A stretch of 64,000 nucleotides of DNA, from contig NC_012878.2 in the NCBI RefSeq assembly GCF_000003195.3, positions 54,126,629-54,190,628 of the forward strand, written 5' to 3'. Position numbers and translations under genes: made by a program. The notes under the pieces are model-generated. The model was not told the DNA's origin, did no database searches, and worked only from the letters and a program-made list of their open reading frames with translations. Shown in pieces: positions 37,063 through 49,000 of the stretch; the first letter of the stretch is position 1, and every line of letters starts with the position of its first letter. This DNA comes from Sorghum bicolor (taxonomy: Eukaryota > Streptophyta > Magnoliopsida > Poales > Poaceae).

Positions 37063-38961
37063 AGTACTTCAAGTCATGTCATCAATGGTACGTAGGAGTA
37101 GCAATGTAGCTATAATGTGGCGGGAATTGACAAATAGTAGTACAGTACACACTTGCCGTGTAAGCAAATGCACCTACTCAGGGGTTCATCTAAAGTATGC
37201 TTTACTAAAGTTCAGGTTCAGCTGATACAGACAGTTTTCACATGGTTGATAGTTGACCCTAATGTGTACTGCTATAGTGCACACCAAAAAGTAGGTTCAC
37301 ATGCTCAAAAACATAGAAGTATATATAGAACTATAGATAGATCTGTTGATAGTGTAGTAATAATGCTGGTTGATTGGTGGTTGGGAAGCAGTAAAGAATG
37401 TAGCTACTAGACCTGAAGTTCGAGCAGCGTCTCCCATCGACCTCAGGCCAGATGAGTGATTTTACCACTGTAAAGTACGACCATACATGAGGAATTGTAG
37501 TTGCAGATAGTTTTCATGGTTATTAGTAGATGGCACAGTGAAGCTTGCCAAGTGCTTGCTTGGAGCACCGTATGATCACTACAAGTCCTAAAAAAGGTTG
37601 AATTGATGGTGGCGTTTGCACTTCATGTCATGGCTCTTGGGAGCGGGATGCATGAGCAACGCAAGCCAAACTGAATTGCATACTACAATGGAACTGTTTT
37701 TAGGGCAGTTAGCCTCCTTTTTTTGCATAGAAAATGCAGGAACTCTGTTATGCAATTAATTAAGCTTAAGGAAGAAACACAATTTACATGTATAGAGGGG
37801 GCAGGAGCCAGCCGTGCGAACACATAGAAAGGACAGATAGAGTGAACCACCCTACAGCTGGGTCCAAAGGCGCAAGGATGAGGGGTCAATGCTAAAACAA
37901 AAAAGGATTATTCACAATAACGCACATCTCCTTTGTTCAACACCCACCTAGTCCATGTCACTTGTTAGCGGTTGCAATGATGTGAGACGATACTATAGTT
38001 TGTCATCTTTGCAAAAGTGTTAGCTTGAGTCTGGTGAATCTTGCAACAATAAATCTTCCTCATTCACCACTTTACCTCCTAAGCTGCAGTGCTCAAGGGA
38101 GGCCTTGGTAGGCTTTTTCCGCCATTGTTCGTGTTTTCAATGGGGCATCATGAAGATCTTCTGTCACTTCTGTCGGATGCAATCTCGGAGATCCTACTCA
38201 AATATATGTCTGGTTAAGCTCTTCTCTGTGGGTGCAGTCTTTGTTTGGAGCTTTTTAGATTTTATGCCCAGTAGCAATGTGACTACCTTCATGTAATTGG
38301 GGATTTCATTCCCTAATCTATGTACTCTGCCCTGAACGTATAAACTTTTCAAACAAAATGATGTGAGGCGTGCTATTATCCCGCATCAGGCAACCAAAAA
38401 GCCATTTAATGATACTACAGTTGTGCAGGCTAAGCCCTAGTATTGTGTGTGTGAATTGTCAGCTCGTGACTTCCAAATCGAGGAGTCAAGAGGAGACTTA
38501 TTTTACTAAGAGGAAATTGGTGATGTAGTCCGATCTTTGCCAATTGAGGTATCTCTTGGGCCATCATTTTCACCAAGGGCTAAGGATCCATAATATTGAC
38601 CCTGTCTCGCGCTTGTCTTAGCTAATATTGCAATTTTCACATTACAAAATTAGCACAATGTGGACAGTGCCAAATTGACAAATATATTTAATTATCTAAT
38701 TTAGTATTCAATCAAAATATAACCTTTGTTTCCATCATTTGCGGATCGCATTCTCCAAATACCACTCTATTTACAACCAGTTACAACATTCATGGTAGCT
38801 TTGAAGATTGGGTAATTTTTCTCAAATGGTTGTCTCCCTTTGCAATGCTAGCAGCTGCCCATGGGTGCAAGGTGGATAAAGGTGACCTCGGAGTAGGGGA
38901 CACAAAAACCATTATTGTAAACCTGGAACTCCATAGACAATATAGCACCCGAAAAGCAGAG
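37063..38961. other. Intergenic and left part of repeated unit R
   Basis: The block ATTGGTGGTTGGGAA...TAGACCTGAAGTTCGAGC (about 37373-37424) recurs at about 54789-54835. From about 38790 the sequence matches 53700-53820 (GACCTCGGAGTAGGGG, ATTGTAAACCTGGAACTCC). The retrotransposon inserted at 38961/52428 inside this unit. No gene is supported. Confidence 0.6.
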
Positions 38962-39638
38962 TGTTGGGAAGAGGCTCTCCGCGCTTCCCAGCAGTACGGT
39001 GAGTAGGGAACCTTCTCACTCGGTGCCGTGAGAGGTCTGAGTTCCAACAGGCAGTAAGCTCAGTAGTAGGTGAATACAGTGAATGCTCTCTTCTATTAAT
39101 GGTGGCATCACGCCCCTTATATAGGGCCCGGAAACCGACCCAACGTCATTTACATAAATGCCCCGTGACGGTGGGGGAATATTCCAGCATATTCTTTCAT
39201 CGCAGTCTACTGACCCCAATATACTTGCGTAATTTCACGTTGCGAACCCTTCGTTCATCCTTTGACTGGGGCCTCAGCAGGTCGGAGGCTCGGATCCTTC
39301 GCCCAGTTGCGGATCCTCCGACGCTTAGGTGTCGGAGGTTCCGCAGCCCGGCTGGTCGGAGGTTGCTTCATCCGGCCACCCCGGGAGTTCCTCCTTGGCC
39401 TGGCTGCGTTCTCCTGCCATCCTCGGACTCGGGAGGGTCGGAGGTTCCAACCTTCTCCTCACTCGTGGACCTCCGCCGGTGCTTCAGTCCCTGCACACAC
39501 TCTGCACGACCAGACGAGTCGTCAACATTAGCATTTCCCGTCGGAGGATATCCTCCGACGTTTCAGGCGTCGGAGGTTCCTCAGGTGAAGGATAGCCTCC
39601 GGCGCTACCAGGGGGAAGGATGCAGCTTTTCCCCAACA
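38962..39638 (-). repeat. 3' LTR of the retrotransposon
   Basis: It is 677 bp and equal in length and sequence (by reading) to 51751-52427. It contains many CGGAGG/CCTCCG motifs and a perfect 22 bp palindrome at 39539-39560 centred on GGATATCC. The minus-strand TATA (CTATATAAG) is at 39116-39124. Confidence 0.95.
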
Positions 39639-39652
39639 GTTCCCCCCTTTTT
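39639..39652 (-). promoter_or_regulatory. Polypurine tract
   Basis: On the minus strand AAAAAGGGGGGAAC directly precedes the TGTTGGG start of the 3' LTR, the expected site for priming plus-strand DNA synthesis. Confidence 0.85.
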
Positions 39653-40025
39653 GGGCTAATGGCACTCCTGCGGTCCATGTGCTCAAAAACACGCTACGCT
39701 GCGGAGGTCGCGAGCATGGTTGCTACCCCTCCGCAGCATGGTTGCTGCCTCCCCCCTGGTGCGCAGGATGTGTTTGTTAGCAAATGTTGGATAACTGTTT
39801 CTTTTACTTAGTCGTAATTTTTCTTGTTTCTTTATTTTGCCGGGATCCTCCGATCATTGATGCTAAGTATCCTACGCGCGTTAGGTTGCGGAGGATTGCG
39901 GAGGATTTTATTGCCGTTGGAGTTAGCCGTTGGCATTGATGAAGCGCAACGGTCTGGCCGATTCCTCCGCTTATAGCCGTTGGGCGCGGGGAATCGCAAC
40001 GGCCGCGCGGTCGCAGGCCCCCCCC

Positions 40026-40034
40026 TATAAAAGG
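40026..40034 (+). promoter_or_regulatory. TATA box of the antisense passenger gene
   Basis: TATAAAAGG sits between a C-rich stretch and a pyrimidine-rich 5' leader. The first ATG downstream of the expected start site (about 40056) is the one at 40267, with none before it. So the passenger has its own promoter, opposite to the LTR promoter. Confidence 0.7.
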
Positions 40035-40266
40035 AGGTGCTGGGGAGCTTTGAGCTCTCACCCCTGCTGCTCATTGCCTGCACACCTTCCTTCGCTACGT
40101 CTTTCTCTCTGAGCTGCTCGCGTGCGTTTAGTTCTAAAGTGTTGTCGGAGGTTTTACGGTGGCTCAGCTTCCTTCACCGCGTCCTTCGAGGTCAGATTTT
40201 TCTGGTCCTTTGCGCAGTTTCCTTAGCGTGAGGTCAGGAGGTTGGTTGCGGAGGTTTGAGGAGTGG

Positions 40267-43200
40267 ATGCTTGAGGTGGCTGCAGCTCAAGATCTGGAGG
40301 AGACGTTATCTGACGTCGAAGCTTCTGTCGGTGATCTGATCAGTGCGAAGGAGTTTGAGGGGATGGCGGCGATTACTTTTGAATTCGGGCAGTCGACTGT
40401 GAGGGCGGAGGATATCGCTGACATGGTTGAGGCTAGATTTTTCAAGGAAGGTCGTGCGGAGGCTCCTCCTGCGGATCAGACGGTGCCTGCGCCTGAAGAG
40501 GGGTATGCGGTGGTATTCAGGGACTTCTTTACTTGCGGACTTCGGATGCCTCCGTATCATTTCCTTCGCGAGGTGATGGAGAGTTTCAACGTGGAGCTGC
40601 AGCATTTCAGCCCTAATGGGATACTGACCCTTAGCAAATTTGCCTGGGCGTGCGAATCCTACGGAGCTATGCCCCACATCGACACTTTCTGCTCATACTT
40701 TGAGCTCCAGCGCCAGCCTAAAAAGGTGAAGGATGCCGAAGGTGTTGAGTGCATTGCGCAGTTTGGAAGCTGCGCGTTCATGCCGCGCCGCACGATGCCT
40801 GGGCCAAGGTGCGAGATCTCCTACTGCCAGAAAGGGAAGTGGGAGAAGGATTGGATGAGAGCTTGGTTCTACGTGAGGACCCCCGCTGCGTCGAAGACTT
40901 TAGATGATGGCAGCGTTGATAAGGTTTATCCTTACGCGTCGCTGATGAAGGAGTTGAAGCCTTTCTCGAAGGTTGATCCTTCGCAGGAGATGTCGGAGGA
41001 GCGAATTGCTTGTGATAAGGCATTTGCGCTGGCATGCCGATATTCCGGAGGTCGGGATTTGGTTGAGGAGATGGTCGCTGCTGACTACTGGCCACTTGGC
41101 CGCAGGACAGATGAGTTCACCATTGAGATGGTGCAAGTTCCTGTTTTTGGTCCTCCGGAGGGGTTGCCGTTTCCCCGGTTTGGCGCGGGTATTCCGGAGG
41201 ATGAGACCAAGGAGTCCTTCCTTGATCGGGTGGAGGTTTCTGCCCGGAGGATCGTCGGGAAGATCACGGAGAAGGAATTTCTCCAGCGGAGGTCTGCGCT
41301 TGGGACGATGCCCCGGTTCAACCGCGTTTTTGAGGAATTGGGGATCGAGTATGAGGATTATGTTATTCCTCCGGATGTTTTGCTTGGGTTGGAGAAGAAG
41401 AAGGACTCCTCGAAGGCTGTTGCCTTGGCGGAGTCGAAGAAGAGGAAGGGGGGTGGCGCAGTCAAGCAACTTGCGAAGAAGCGGAGGGCGGAGGTTGTGC
41501 TAGAGACTCCTGTGGAGTCTTCCTCCGCTCGCTCATCTGGTGCCGAGTCGAACTCGGTGGCTTCTGCGCCTGCGGAGGCAGCTGCTGCCGGTGGAGCTCC
41601 TGAGGCTGAGGCTTCGCGTGCGGTCTCCTCCGTGCGCGCGCCTTTCGCGTCTCTTCTTGGGGAAGAGTCTTCCGACGCGGAGGCCCCTGAGGCGAGCCCT
41701 GTGCGGGAGGCAATTCCTGCAGCGCCTGAGGGTCCGCGCGTTGCTTCAGCTGGCGGAGGGTCTCCGCCTAAGGAGGTTCAGGTGGAGTCCAGCGACGAAG
41801 CTGAGTCCGCCTCCGTTCGGAGGATCAGGAGGACGGAGGCTCCCCTTCCTCCGGCTGGTGACGGTATTAACTCGTTGTACATGGGTAATGATTTTTTGTT
41901 GATTATTTTGTTTTTATACAAGTTTTGATTGACTTATTTCTCATGTTATTGGTTTATCTTTCAGCGGATGTTTTTGTTGGGCTGGCTACCGCGGAGGAGA
42001 TGGCTAAAGGCGCCAGCGTTGCGCAGGAGGGGCTTGCCGTTCCTCCGCCGCGTGAGCCTGCGCCTTCTGCGTTGGCCAACAGGCCTTCGCCTGCTGATGT
42101 TCTTGGCCCTGGTGAGTTTCCTCTTTTTGGTTCAACAGTTTGGTTTGTTTGTGGCATTTTATTTTAAGTTTTGTTTTTGTTATGCGCAGGTGCTTCTGAA
42201 CCTTCGATCACAGGTTGGACTGATGCCTTGCGCGAGGTTCATTCCTTGGTCGGAGGTTAGTGTTCTGGCCTCCGCCAATGGTTTTTTGTTTCTTACGATG
42301 GTTTTTCTTAATTGTTTTCGGTTTACAGATCGTTTTCGTCAGAAGCTTCGCGGCATGGATTTTGACACGCTCCTTCGCGTGCAATATGAGCACCATAGCC
42401 TTGTATGTTTGTGCTTTGTTATATCTTCCTTCGCAGTTTTTTATTCGAAGGTTTGTTGTAACTAATTATTTTTGAGCAGGGTCATCACATGGCTGCCGCC
42501 TTGGAGGAGCGTTGCTCCCGGGAGGTTATCTGCCGTGATGAGGCGATTGGTGCTCTGAAGAAGGAGAACGAGACCTTGGAAGCTGAGAAGGCTCGTCTGT
42601 CGGAGGAGGTTAAGGAGTTTTCCTCCGTCAGGAGGGAGGTTGACTCCCTGAGAAAGGAGAGGGATGACTACAAGGCTGGGTCGGAGGCTCTGAAGAAGGA
42701 GAAGGAAGATGCCGAAGCTTCGGCGGCGGTCCTCCGCACAAGTGTCGCTGAGGCGGGGAGAGTTAGGGACTTAGCCCTGCAGCGAGCCGAGAAGGCGGAG
42801 GACATTGCTGAACGCCTTCGCAAAGAGCTTGACGCTGAGCGGACGTCTGCGGCTGAGCTGCAGACTCGCATACAGAAGGCGGAAGCGGAGGCTGCAGCTA
42901 TTGTCGGGCTCTATGCCGACTCGCTCGCGAAGTTTGGGGGAAGCACCTCTGCTCCTCCGCCCGGCGGCGATGTTGGGGCTGCCCTCGCATGGCTGAAGTC
43001 TCATATTCGCATGCTCCCCGACTTTGTCGGAGGTGCTGTTGATTTTGGGGCTTTGGCCGCGGTTAGCTCCTTCGCTAGGCTTTTGCGCCGCGGAGGTTGC
43101 TCTCACGCGGAGGGAGTCGCCAAGGAGGATTTTGCCGCGGCGGAGGACGTTGGCGAAGGGACCCCTTCCCTGCGCAAATCTGTCCGGAACTTTATCAGTT

Positions 43201-44407
43201 CGTTCTGGATTAGGTTTGGGCGGGATGAGGCGAAGAAAATGGCGGAGGATCGTCGAGCTGAGGTTTGTATTATTTGGTTATTTATTTTTGTACTGTGCTT
43301 CGCTGCTTTGCAATGTTAATTAAGATGGGTATTTTGTAGGAGATTGCGAAGAAGAAGGCTAAGATTGTCAAGGCCGGTCCTTCGCGTCCACCGAGTGAGG
43401 CGTGTCCTCCGACCCAGCCTGAAGCGGAGGCTCGTGATACTGGTGCCAAAGCTCCGGAGGGGTCTGGTGCCAAGGTTTCAGAGACGCCCGAGGCTCCTGC
43501 TCCTCCTCCGCCTCAGGTGTGAGGCTATTTAGTTTTTAGGTTTTTCTTAGTCTTTTTTGCGTCCAAGCATGTGACGCTTTTTTGTAAGTAAGGCCGGAGG
43601 TTGTGTTTTATTTTGTAAAGACTGTTGAAAATTTAATATATTGAGTTGTTTTCAGATAAGCCTTTGTTTTACACTTTGATCCTGCGCAGGTCTCTGGCGG
43701 AGGACCTGCGCAGGATCGTTTCATTACTCCCCTTTCGTATTTTTACAAAGGAATTTATGTTTCTGGCGAATTGTGGGAGTATTGGCGAGTTGCCTTCCCT
43801 AACATGAGATTGGTGGATATGTTCGAGTTTGTTGGATATGATATTGATGGCGAAGGATCTGGATTTATCCAGTCGCTTGCTCGCCGAGGTTCATGGCCTC
43901 CGGCTTAGGTGGATGTTTTTGTTTTTCTTTTCGTTTATCGTAGGTTTTGGTTATATTTTTTATGACATGATTTGATGTGTTTATGTAGTTGCCATATCCT
44001 ATCCTTCGCATCTTTGGTGAGAGGGATAGGGTACGCTGGGTGGCGGAGGCTTCTGAGGATGTTGCTGAGCCTTTTCTTCAAGGTTTTCCGGAGGTTCGAA
44101 AGCTTCGTTTGGCTTTTTAGTTTTATCCTTCGTTTTTGTTGGATTTGAAGTTGTTATTTTCTTCGCGCAGGTTGTGAATTCCTCTCCGTTGGAAGATCTT
44201 CCTTCGAACTTTGTCGAAGGAAGTTACGTTACCCCGGTGACGTTCAAGCGTGGAGATTTGTACGCGAGGGGTTATCTAATTGACTGGTGGCGCCACAAGT
44301 ATCCTACGCGTAGTATAGATGACTTAGTTGATTTCCTTGTTCGTGATTACTGTGATGATCTTAGGCTTTTTCCAGATTCGTATGTTAGAATTGTGCGAGG
44401 GTCTTAG
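40267..44407 (+). CDS. Antisense nine-exon passenger gene of the retrotransposon ('gypsy-type transposon' family protein)
   Basis: The exons are 40267-41884, 41965-42111, 42190-42255, 42329-42402, 42480-43262, 43340-43516, 43690-43908, 43989-44093 and 44171-44407. All eight introns are GT-AG, seven of them 73-80 bp and one 173 bp. Phases 1,1,1,0,0,0,0,0 all join in frame. The total is 3426 nt, about 1141 codons. Exon 1 holds the plant domain known as 'putative gypsy type transposon' (YAVVFRDFFTCGLRMPPYHF..., about residues 75-230), then an Ala/Ser/Glu-rich linker. Exon 5 is a long coiled coil (KKENETLEAEKARLSEEVKE...). Exons 7-9 form a second globular region. An in-frame TAG (43906-43908) is the last codon of exon 7, so the product would end after about 1027 codons unless this is bypassed. 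No signal peptide or membrane segment is seen. Function is unknown. Confidence 0.75.
43906..43908 (+). other. In-frame TAG at the exon 7 / intron 7 border
   Basis: The reading TGG CCT CCG GCT TAG is followed at once by a GTGGAT donor. A donor usually follows AG, so a one-base change in the first position of this codon would make a stop without harming the splice site. Both following exons are intact in the phase expected. Confidence 0.6.
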
Positions 44408-46063
44408 AACCTTCGGCGTTTTACGGTCGGAGGATGTTTCCCATTTTTTGTTGTAAGCTTGTGTTATGTACATTGTATACGGTTAATAAAGATCAGATAT
44501 TTTTACTACATGGTCTTCGCGCCTTTTGATTTTGACAACCTTCGCGCTTATAATTTGTATGTGACTCATAGATCCTTCGGTTGTTTAGTTGAAGGAGGAT
44601 TTTTAAGTTGAACTTGTACAAGCTATCTGTAACCTTCGACTTTTTCTGGGTCGAAGGATGATTTTATTCATTTTATGTAAACGAACTTTTGTAATGATTT
44701 CTTCAAAGTTTTTAAGTTTGCTACAACCTTCGATCTCATTTTTATTACAACCTTCGCGCTACAGCACTTATATATTGCAACGTTACGGTGGTGTTGATCC
44801 TAAGGATCTTTGTGTTGCTGTGGCTTGCTTGTTCTTGATGCCTAAAGTTGCGAAGGAGTTGTTGATTTTCTATTTCGCGGAGGATCGCTGCTTCTTGGCC
44901 TTAGAACCTTCGACTTTTTTGGCGCGGAGGATCCTTCGCCGAATTGTGCTATTTTTTCCTTTGCTCGACTCCCGTGGAGTGTTGTCGAGGAGAACCTTCG
45001 GCTGTTTAAGTCGGAGGTTCTCAAGGGATGTTACGAGACTTCGTGCGACACCCTTCAGAGACCTCTGAGTCTGACTTCCATTGTTTCTGTTGTGGCTGTT
45101 CACGACTTTGTGGTCGATGTTCATCACAACGCCGTAGTTCTAGTATTACGAAGCTTCGTGCGATACAAACTTGTGTTGGTGTTGTGAGGCTAACTCCTGC
45201 TTCCATGGTGGCCTAGGATTTTTCTTTTTGAATGCTAGGTTTGCACTCGATGCTCGGGTCTTTGTGTGCTGATCCTGATTGAGGGTGGTGGTAAGGTGAG
45301 CCTGGTTTTATAGGGTTTCACGCATTTATTTTATGTACTCCGTTAGGTCATAATTTATTGTCGGGTTATTGATGGTTGTTGTGGTAGTTGGTTTTGCTGT
45401 ATCTGACAGAGGGTTATTGTAGTTCTGTTTGGATTTCACACTTTGTTTGTTGGGGGTCTGCTTAGAGTAGCAGGATACCTTCGACCTTATTTTGGTGAAG
45501 GTTTTGTGAATTTTGTTGGGGTCTGTCCTGTGAATGTTAGACCTCTGCTGCCTTTTGGTGAAAATAATGTGGTTCCTGATGCCTGATTCTCCTCAGGTCT
45601 TTGTCAGGTTTGAAGGTTTTGCTTCTTCTGGCCATGGTGTGATGCCTGAGAAGGACAGGACTTTTTCACTTTTTGGCCGTGTTATCCTTGCTGCCCGGCT
45701 CTTGGCTAGGTCTTTTGCTAAGGATTTGGTGTTTTTTCACCTTTGAGGACGTTCCGAGCTTTCTGAGCTGTTGAATGAAAGCTGCGGAGGGTCCTTGTGA
45801 TCACGTGATGTTTTGTCGAATGCTGCAGCCTCGTTGCTGGCTGTTTTTCGACTTTTTGGGATTTGGTTCCGGGGTGGATTCCTCTTTATATTTCAGAGGT
45901 TTTTACATAGGTTCTGCCTCGTTAAAAACCTCACCTCCTGGTAGGAGTACCCCTGTGAGGAAAAGAGTGCAGACCTTGGAATGCGAAAATGTAGAGAAAA
46001 AGAAAACTAGCGTATTTGGGGATGTGGATGCTGCCGCTTATTTTGCAGGGGTCATCCTTACAC
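44408..46063. other. Spacer between the convergent passenger gene and gag-pol
   Basis: AATAAA at 44485-44490, 78 bp after the passenger stop, is a good poly(A) signal. The following 0.6 kb carries a run of CCTTCG ... CGAAGG or CGGAGG pairs separated by T-rich loops (for example near 44635, 44910 and 44993), which could fold as small hairpins. Around 45930 a CTCGTTAAAAACCTCACC stretch resembles a sequence common near this position in related grass elements (from memory). No frame here looks coding. Confidence 0.6.
44485..44490 (+). terminator. Poly(A) signal AATAAA of the passenger gene
   Basis: The canonical hexamer lies 78 bp after the stop at 44405-44407 on the same strand. Confidence 0.6.
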
Positions 46064-49000
46064 TCAAATGTAAAATCTACGTAGGTTGTCGACGTTCCAC
46101 GTGTGGGTGGAGGTTCTTCCTTCGAGGTCTTTCAGGTAGAAGGATCCCGTCCTTCCTGCTTGTATTGCTGTGTAAGGTCCTTCCCACTTGGGTTGCAATT
46201 TACCAGCGTTTGGGTGATCTCCTTTTTTCCTGAGGACCAGGTCTCCGTTTTGTATGTCTTTTCGTACTACCTTGCGGTCTCTCCAATTCTTGGTTTCTCG
46301 TTGATACCTTGCAATGTTCTCCACTGCCTCAAGTCTTATTGATTCTAAGGTTTCCTTGCAGTACTCTTCATCTTCGGCCAACTGCTGCTTCATGGAACGC
46401 AGGCTTTGGTGCTTGATTTCTTCGGGCAACATTGCCTCTTCCCCATACAAGAGCTTGAATGGAGTAAATCCAGTTGTTCTTGAAACTGTTGTGTTATGTG
46501 ACCATACAACTCTTGGTAGTTCTTCAGCCCATTTCCCCTTGCGTAGGTTGAGTAAGGTCTTGGAGATTGCGGAGAATATTGTTCTGTTTGCTCTCTCTAC
46601 GGCCCCGTTTGACTCTGGGTGATAAACAGACGCGAAAGCAATTTTGGTTCCTATGTGATGGCAGAATTCCTTGAACCTGTCTGAATCAAACTGCTTCCCG
46701 TTGTCAACTGTGAGCAAGCGTGGGACTCCGAATCTGCAGATTATGTTCTGCCAGAAAAATTTCCTGATTGTTTCAGAGGTTATGGTTGCCAGTGGCTTAG
46801 CTTCAATCCATCTTGTGAAGTATTCGATGGCCACGACTGCGAATTTGTTTCCCCCCTGGGCAGTTGGCATTGGCCCTACCAGGTCCATTCCCCATCTCTG
46901 CAACGGCCATGATGCTGGTATGAGCTGAGTTAGTGCTGAAGGTCCCGACTGAATTGGTGAGAAGGTTTGGCAGGCTTTGCATGTCTTCACTATTTCTTCA
47001 GCATCTTTAATGTGAGTTGGCCAGTAGAAGCCTTGTCTTAATGCTTTAGCAGACAACGCGCGAGGTCCGATGTGAGACCCGCACATCTCGGAGTGTATCT
47101 CTTGTAGGAGTTCTCTGCCCTCGCTTTGTGATATGCATCTCAGCAAAGGTTGGACTACGCCTTTCTTGTACAGGATCCCGTCAATGGAGGTGTAATTCCT
47201 TGCTCTTGCCTCCATCCTCTTGGCTGTTGCTTCGTCATCTACAGCTGTCTCGCCTTTGAGGCAATCAGCTATTGCCTGCCTCCAATCTTCGCTTTCTGTC
47301 AGCAGGACTGAGCGAAAGGCTTTTGGCAACGATTCGGTTGCGGGTGTTGCAACAATCTGGTGGAAGGTTTCTTCTGGCAAGGGGGTGTTGTTGGCTGCTG
47401 CTTTGGCTAGCTCGTCTGCCTCGGAGTTTTCGGCTCTTGGAATGTACTGCAGAGTGAATCCCTTGAACCTTCTCTCCAGGCCTCTTACGACGGCCAGGTA
47501 TCTTGCCAGCTCCGGGTTGTGTGCTAGGTATTCCTTCTCCACTTGCCCTGCCACCACCTGGGAGTCTGTCTTGATGAGTAGGGTCTTTGCTCCCGAAGCC
47601 TTAGCTTTGTTCAGCCCGAGGATGAGACCTTCATACTCAGCTATGTTGTTTGTTGCTTTGAATTCGAGTCGTATAGCAAACTTTAGTTTGAGTCCAGATG
47701 GTGCGATTAGAACGGCTGCTGCTCCTGCTCCCGCTTGACCCCAGGCGCCATCTGTGTACAGCGTCCACGGCTGATCGATTACCTTCTCCTCGTTTTTGTT
47801 CGAAGGTGTCCAATCTGCCATGAAGTCAGCCAGGGCTTGAGATTTGATGGAGGTTCTGGGGACATAGGTGATATCAAACTGTGATAGTTCGGCCGCCCAT
47901 TTTCCTATACGTCCGGAAGCCTCTTTGTTCCTAAGGATATCACTCAGTGGCTGTGAAGTGGGCACTTTAATCTCGTGGCTTTGGAAGTAATGCTTGAGCT
48001 TCCTTGATGCACACAGGACCGCGTATGCGATTTTTTCTATCTCCGTGTAGTTCAGCTTTGCTCCTGATAGAGCTTCAGATACGTAGTAGACGGGTCTTTG
48101 CACCGTTCCCTTACTATCGCTTGTCTCGTGCACCAGGACACCACTGACAGCGTGATTGGAGGCAGCCACATACAGCAGTAGTGGGGTGTCCGGCTCAGGC
48201 ACTGTCACCACTAGGTTGGTTGCAATGTAATTCTTGAGCTGCCTGAAGGCCTCTGATTGTTCCGGACCCCATTCTGTTTTACCTTCTCCTCTCAGCACTT
48301 TGAAGAATGGGAGGCTCCGTTCTGCCGATCTTGATATGAATCTGTTGAGGGCTGCTATTCGGCCGGTCAGTCTTTGCACTTCTTTCTTGTTTGAAGGTTC
48401 TGTCATTGACATGATTGCTTTTGTCTTGTCTGGGTTAGCTCTAATTCCTTCGGAGCTGATGATATACCCCAACATCTTTCCCTTGCTGACCCCAAACACA
48501 CACTTCTCCGGGTTGAGTTTCAGCCCGGCAGATCTAAGGTTGACGAAGGTTTCCTGCAGGTCCTTGATATGATCTTCCTTGCGCTTGCTCATGACGACAA
48601 CATCGTCGACGTAGGCTATGATGTTTCTCTGTAGCTGACTTCCTAGAACCTTCCCCATCATTCTGGAGAAGGTTGCTCCGGCGTTTTTGAGACCTTCTAG
48701 CATTCTGGTGTAGCAATACGTGCCGAATGGGGTCGTGAAGCTTGCCTTTCCTTCGTCTTCTTTTTTGAGCCAAATTTGGTGGTAGCCAGAGAAACAGTCC
48801 AGCAGTGAGAATCTCTGACAACCAGCTGCTTTGTCCACAGAGGTATCTATCCTTGGCAAGGGGAAGGAGTCTTTGACACAAGCCTTGTTAAGATCCGTAA
48901 AATCTATGCACATTCTCATTTTGCCATTTTTCTTGGGGACCAAGACCACATTTGCCAACCATTCCGGGTATACGACTTCTCTGATGACCTTTGCGTCCAG

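Noticed and set aside
39099..39659. A 186-codon frame, repeated at 51888-52439
   Set aside because: It lies within the LTR and is repeated only because the LTR is. It has no domain and crosses the LTR border.
40159..40266. Extension of the passenger gene upstream to a GTG at 40159
   Set aside because: Plant genes rarely start at GTG. The first ATG after the TATA box is 40267, and an in-frame stop lies at 40135.
43340..43521. Passenger gene ending at GTG TGA after exon 6
   Set aside because: Possible, but the CAG/GTGTGA donor joins in frame to three more open exons, which chance would not give. I kept the longer model.
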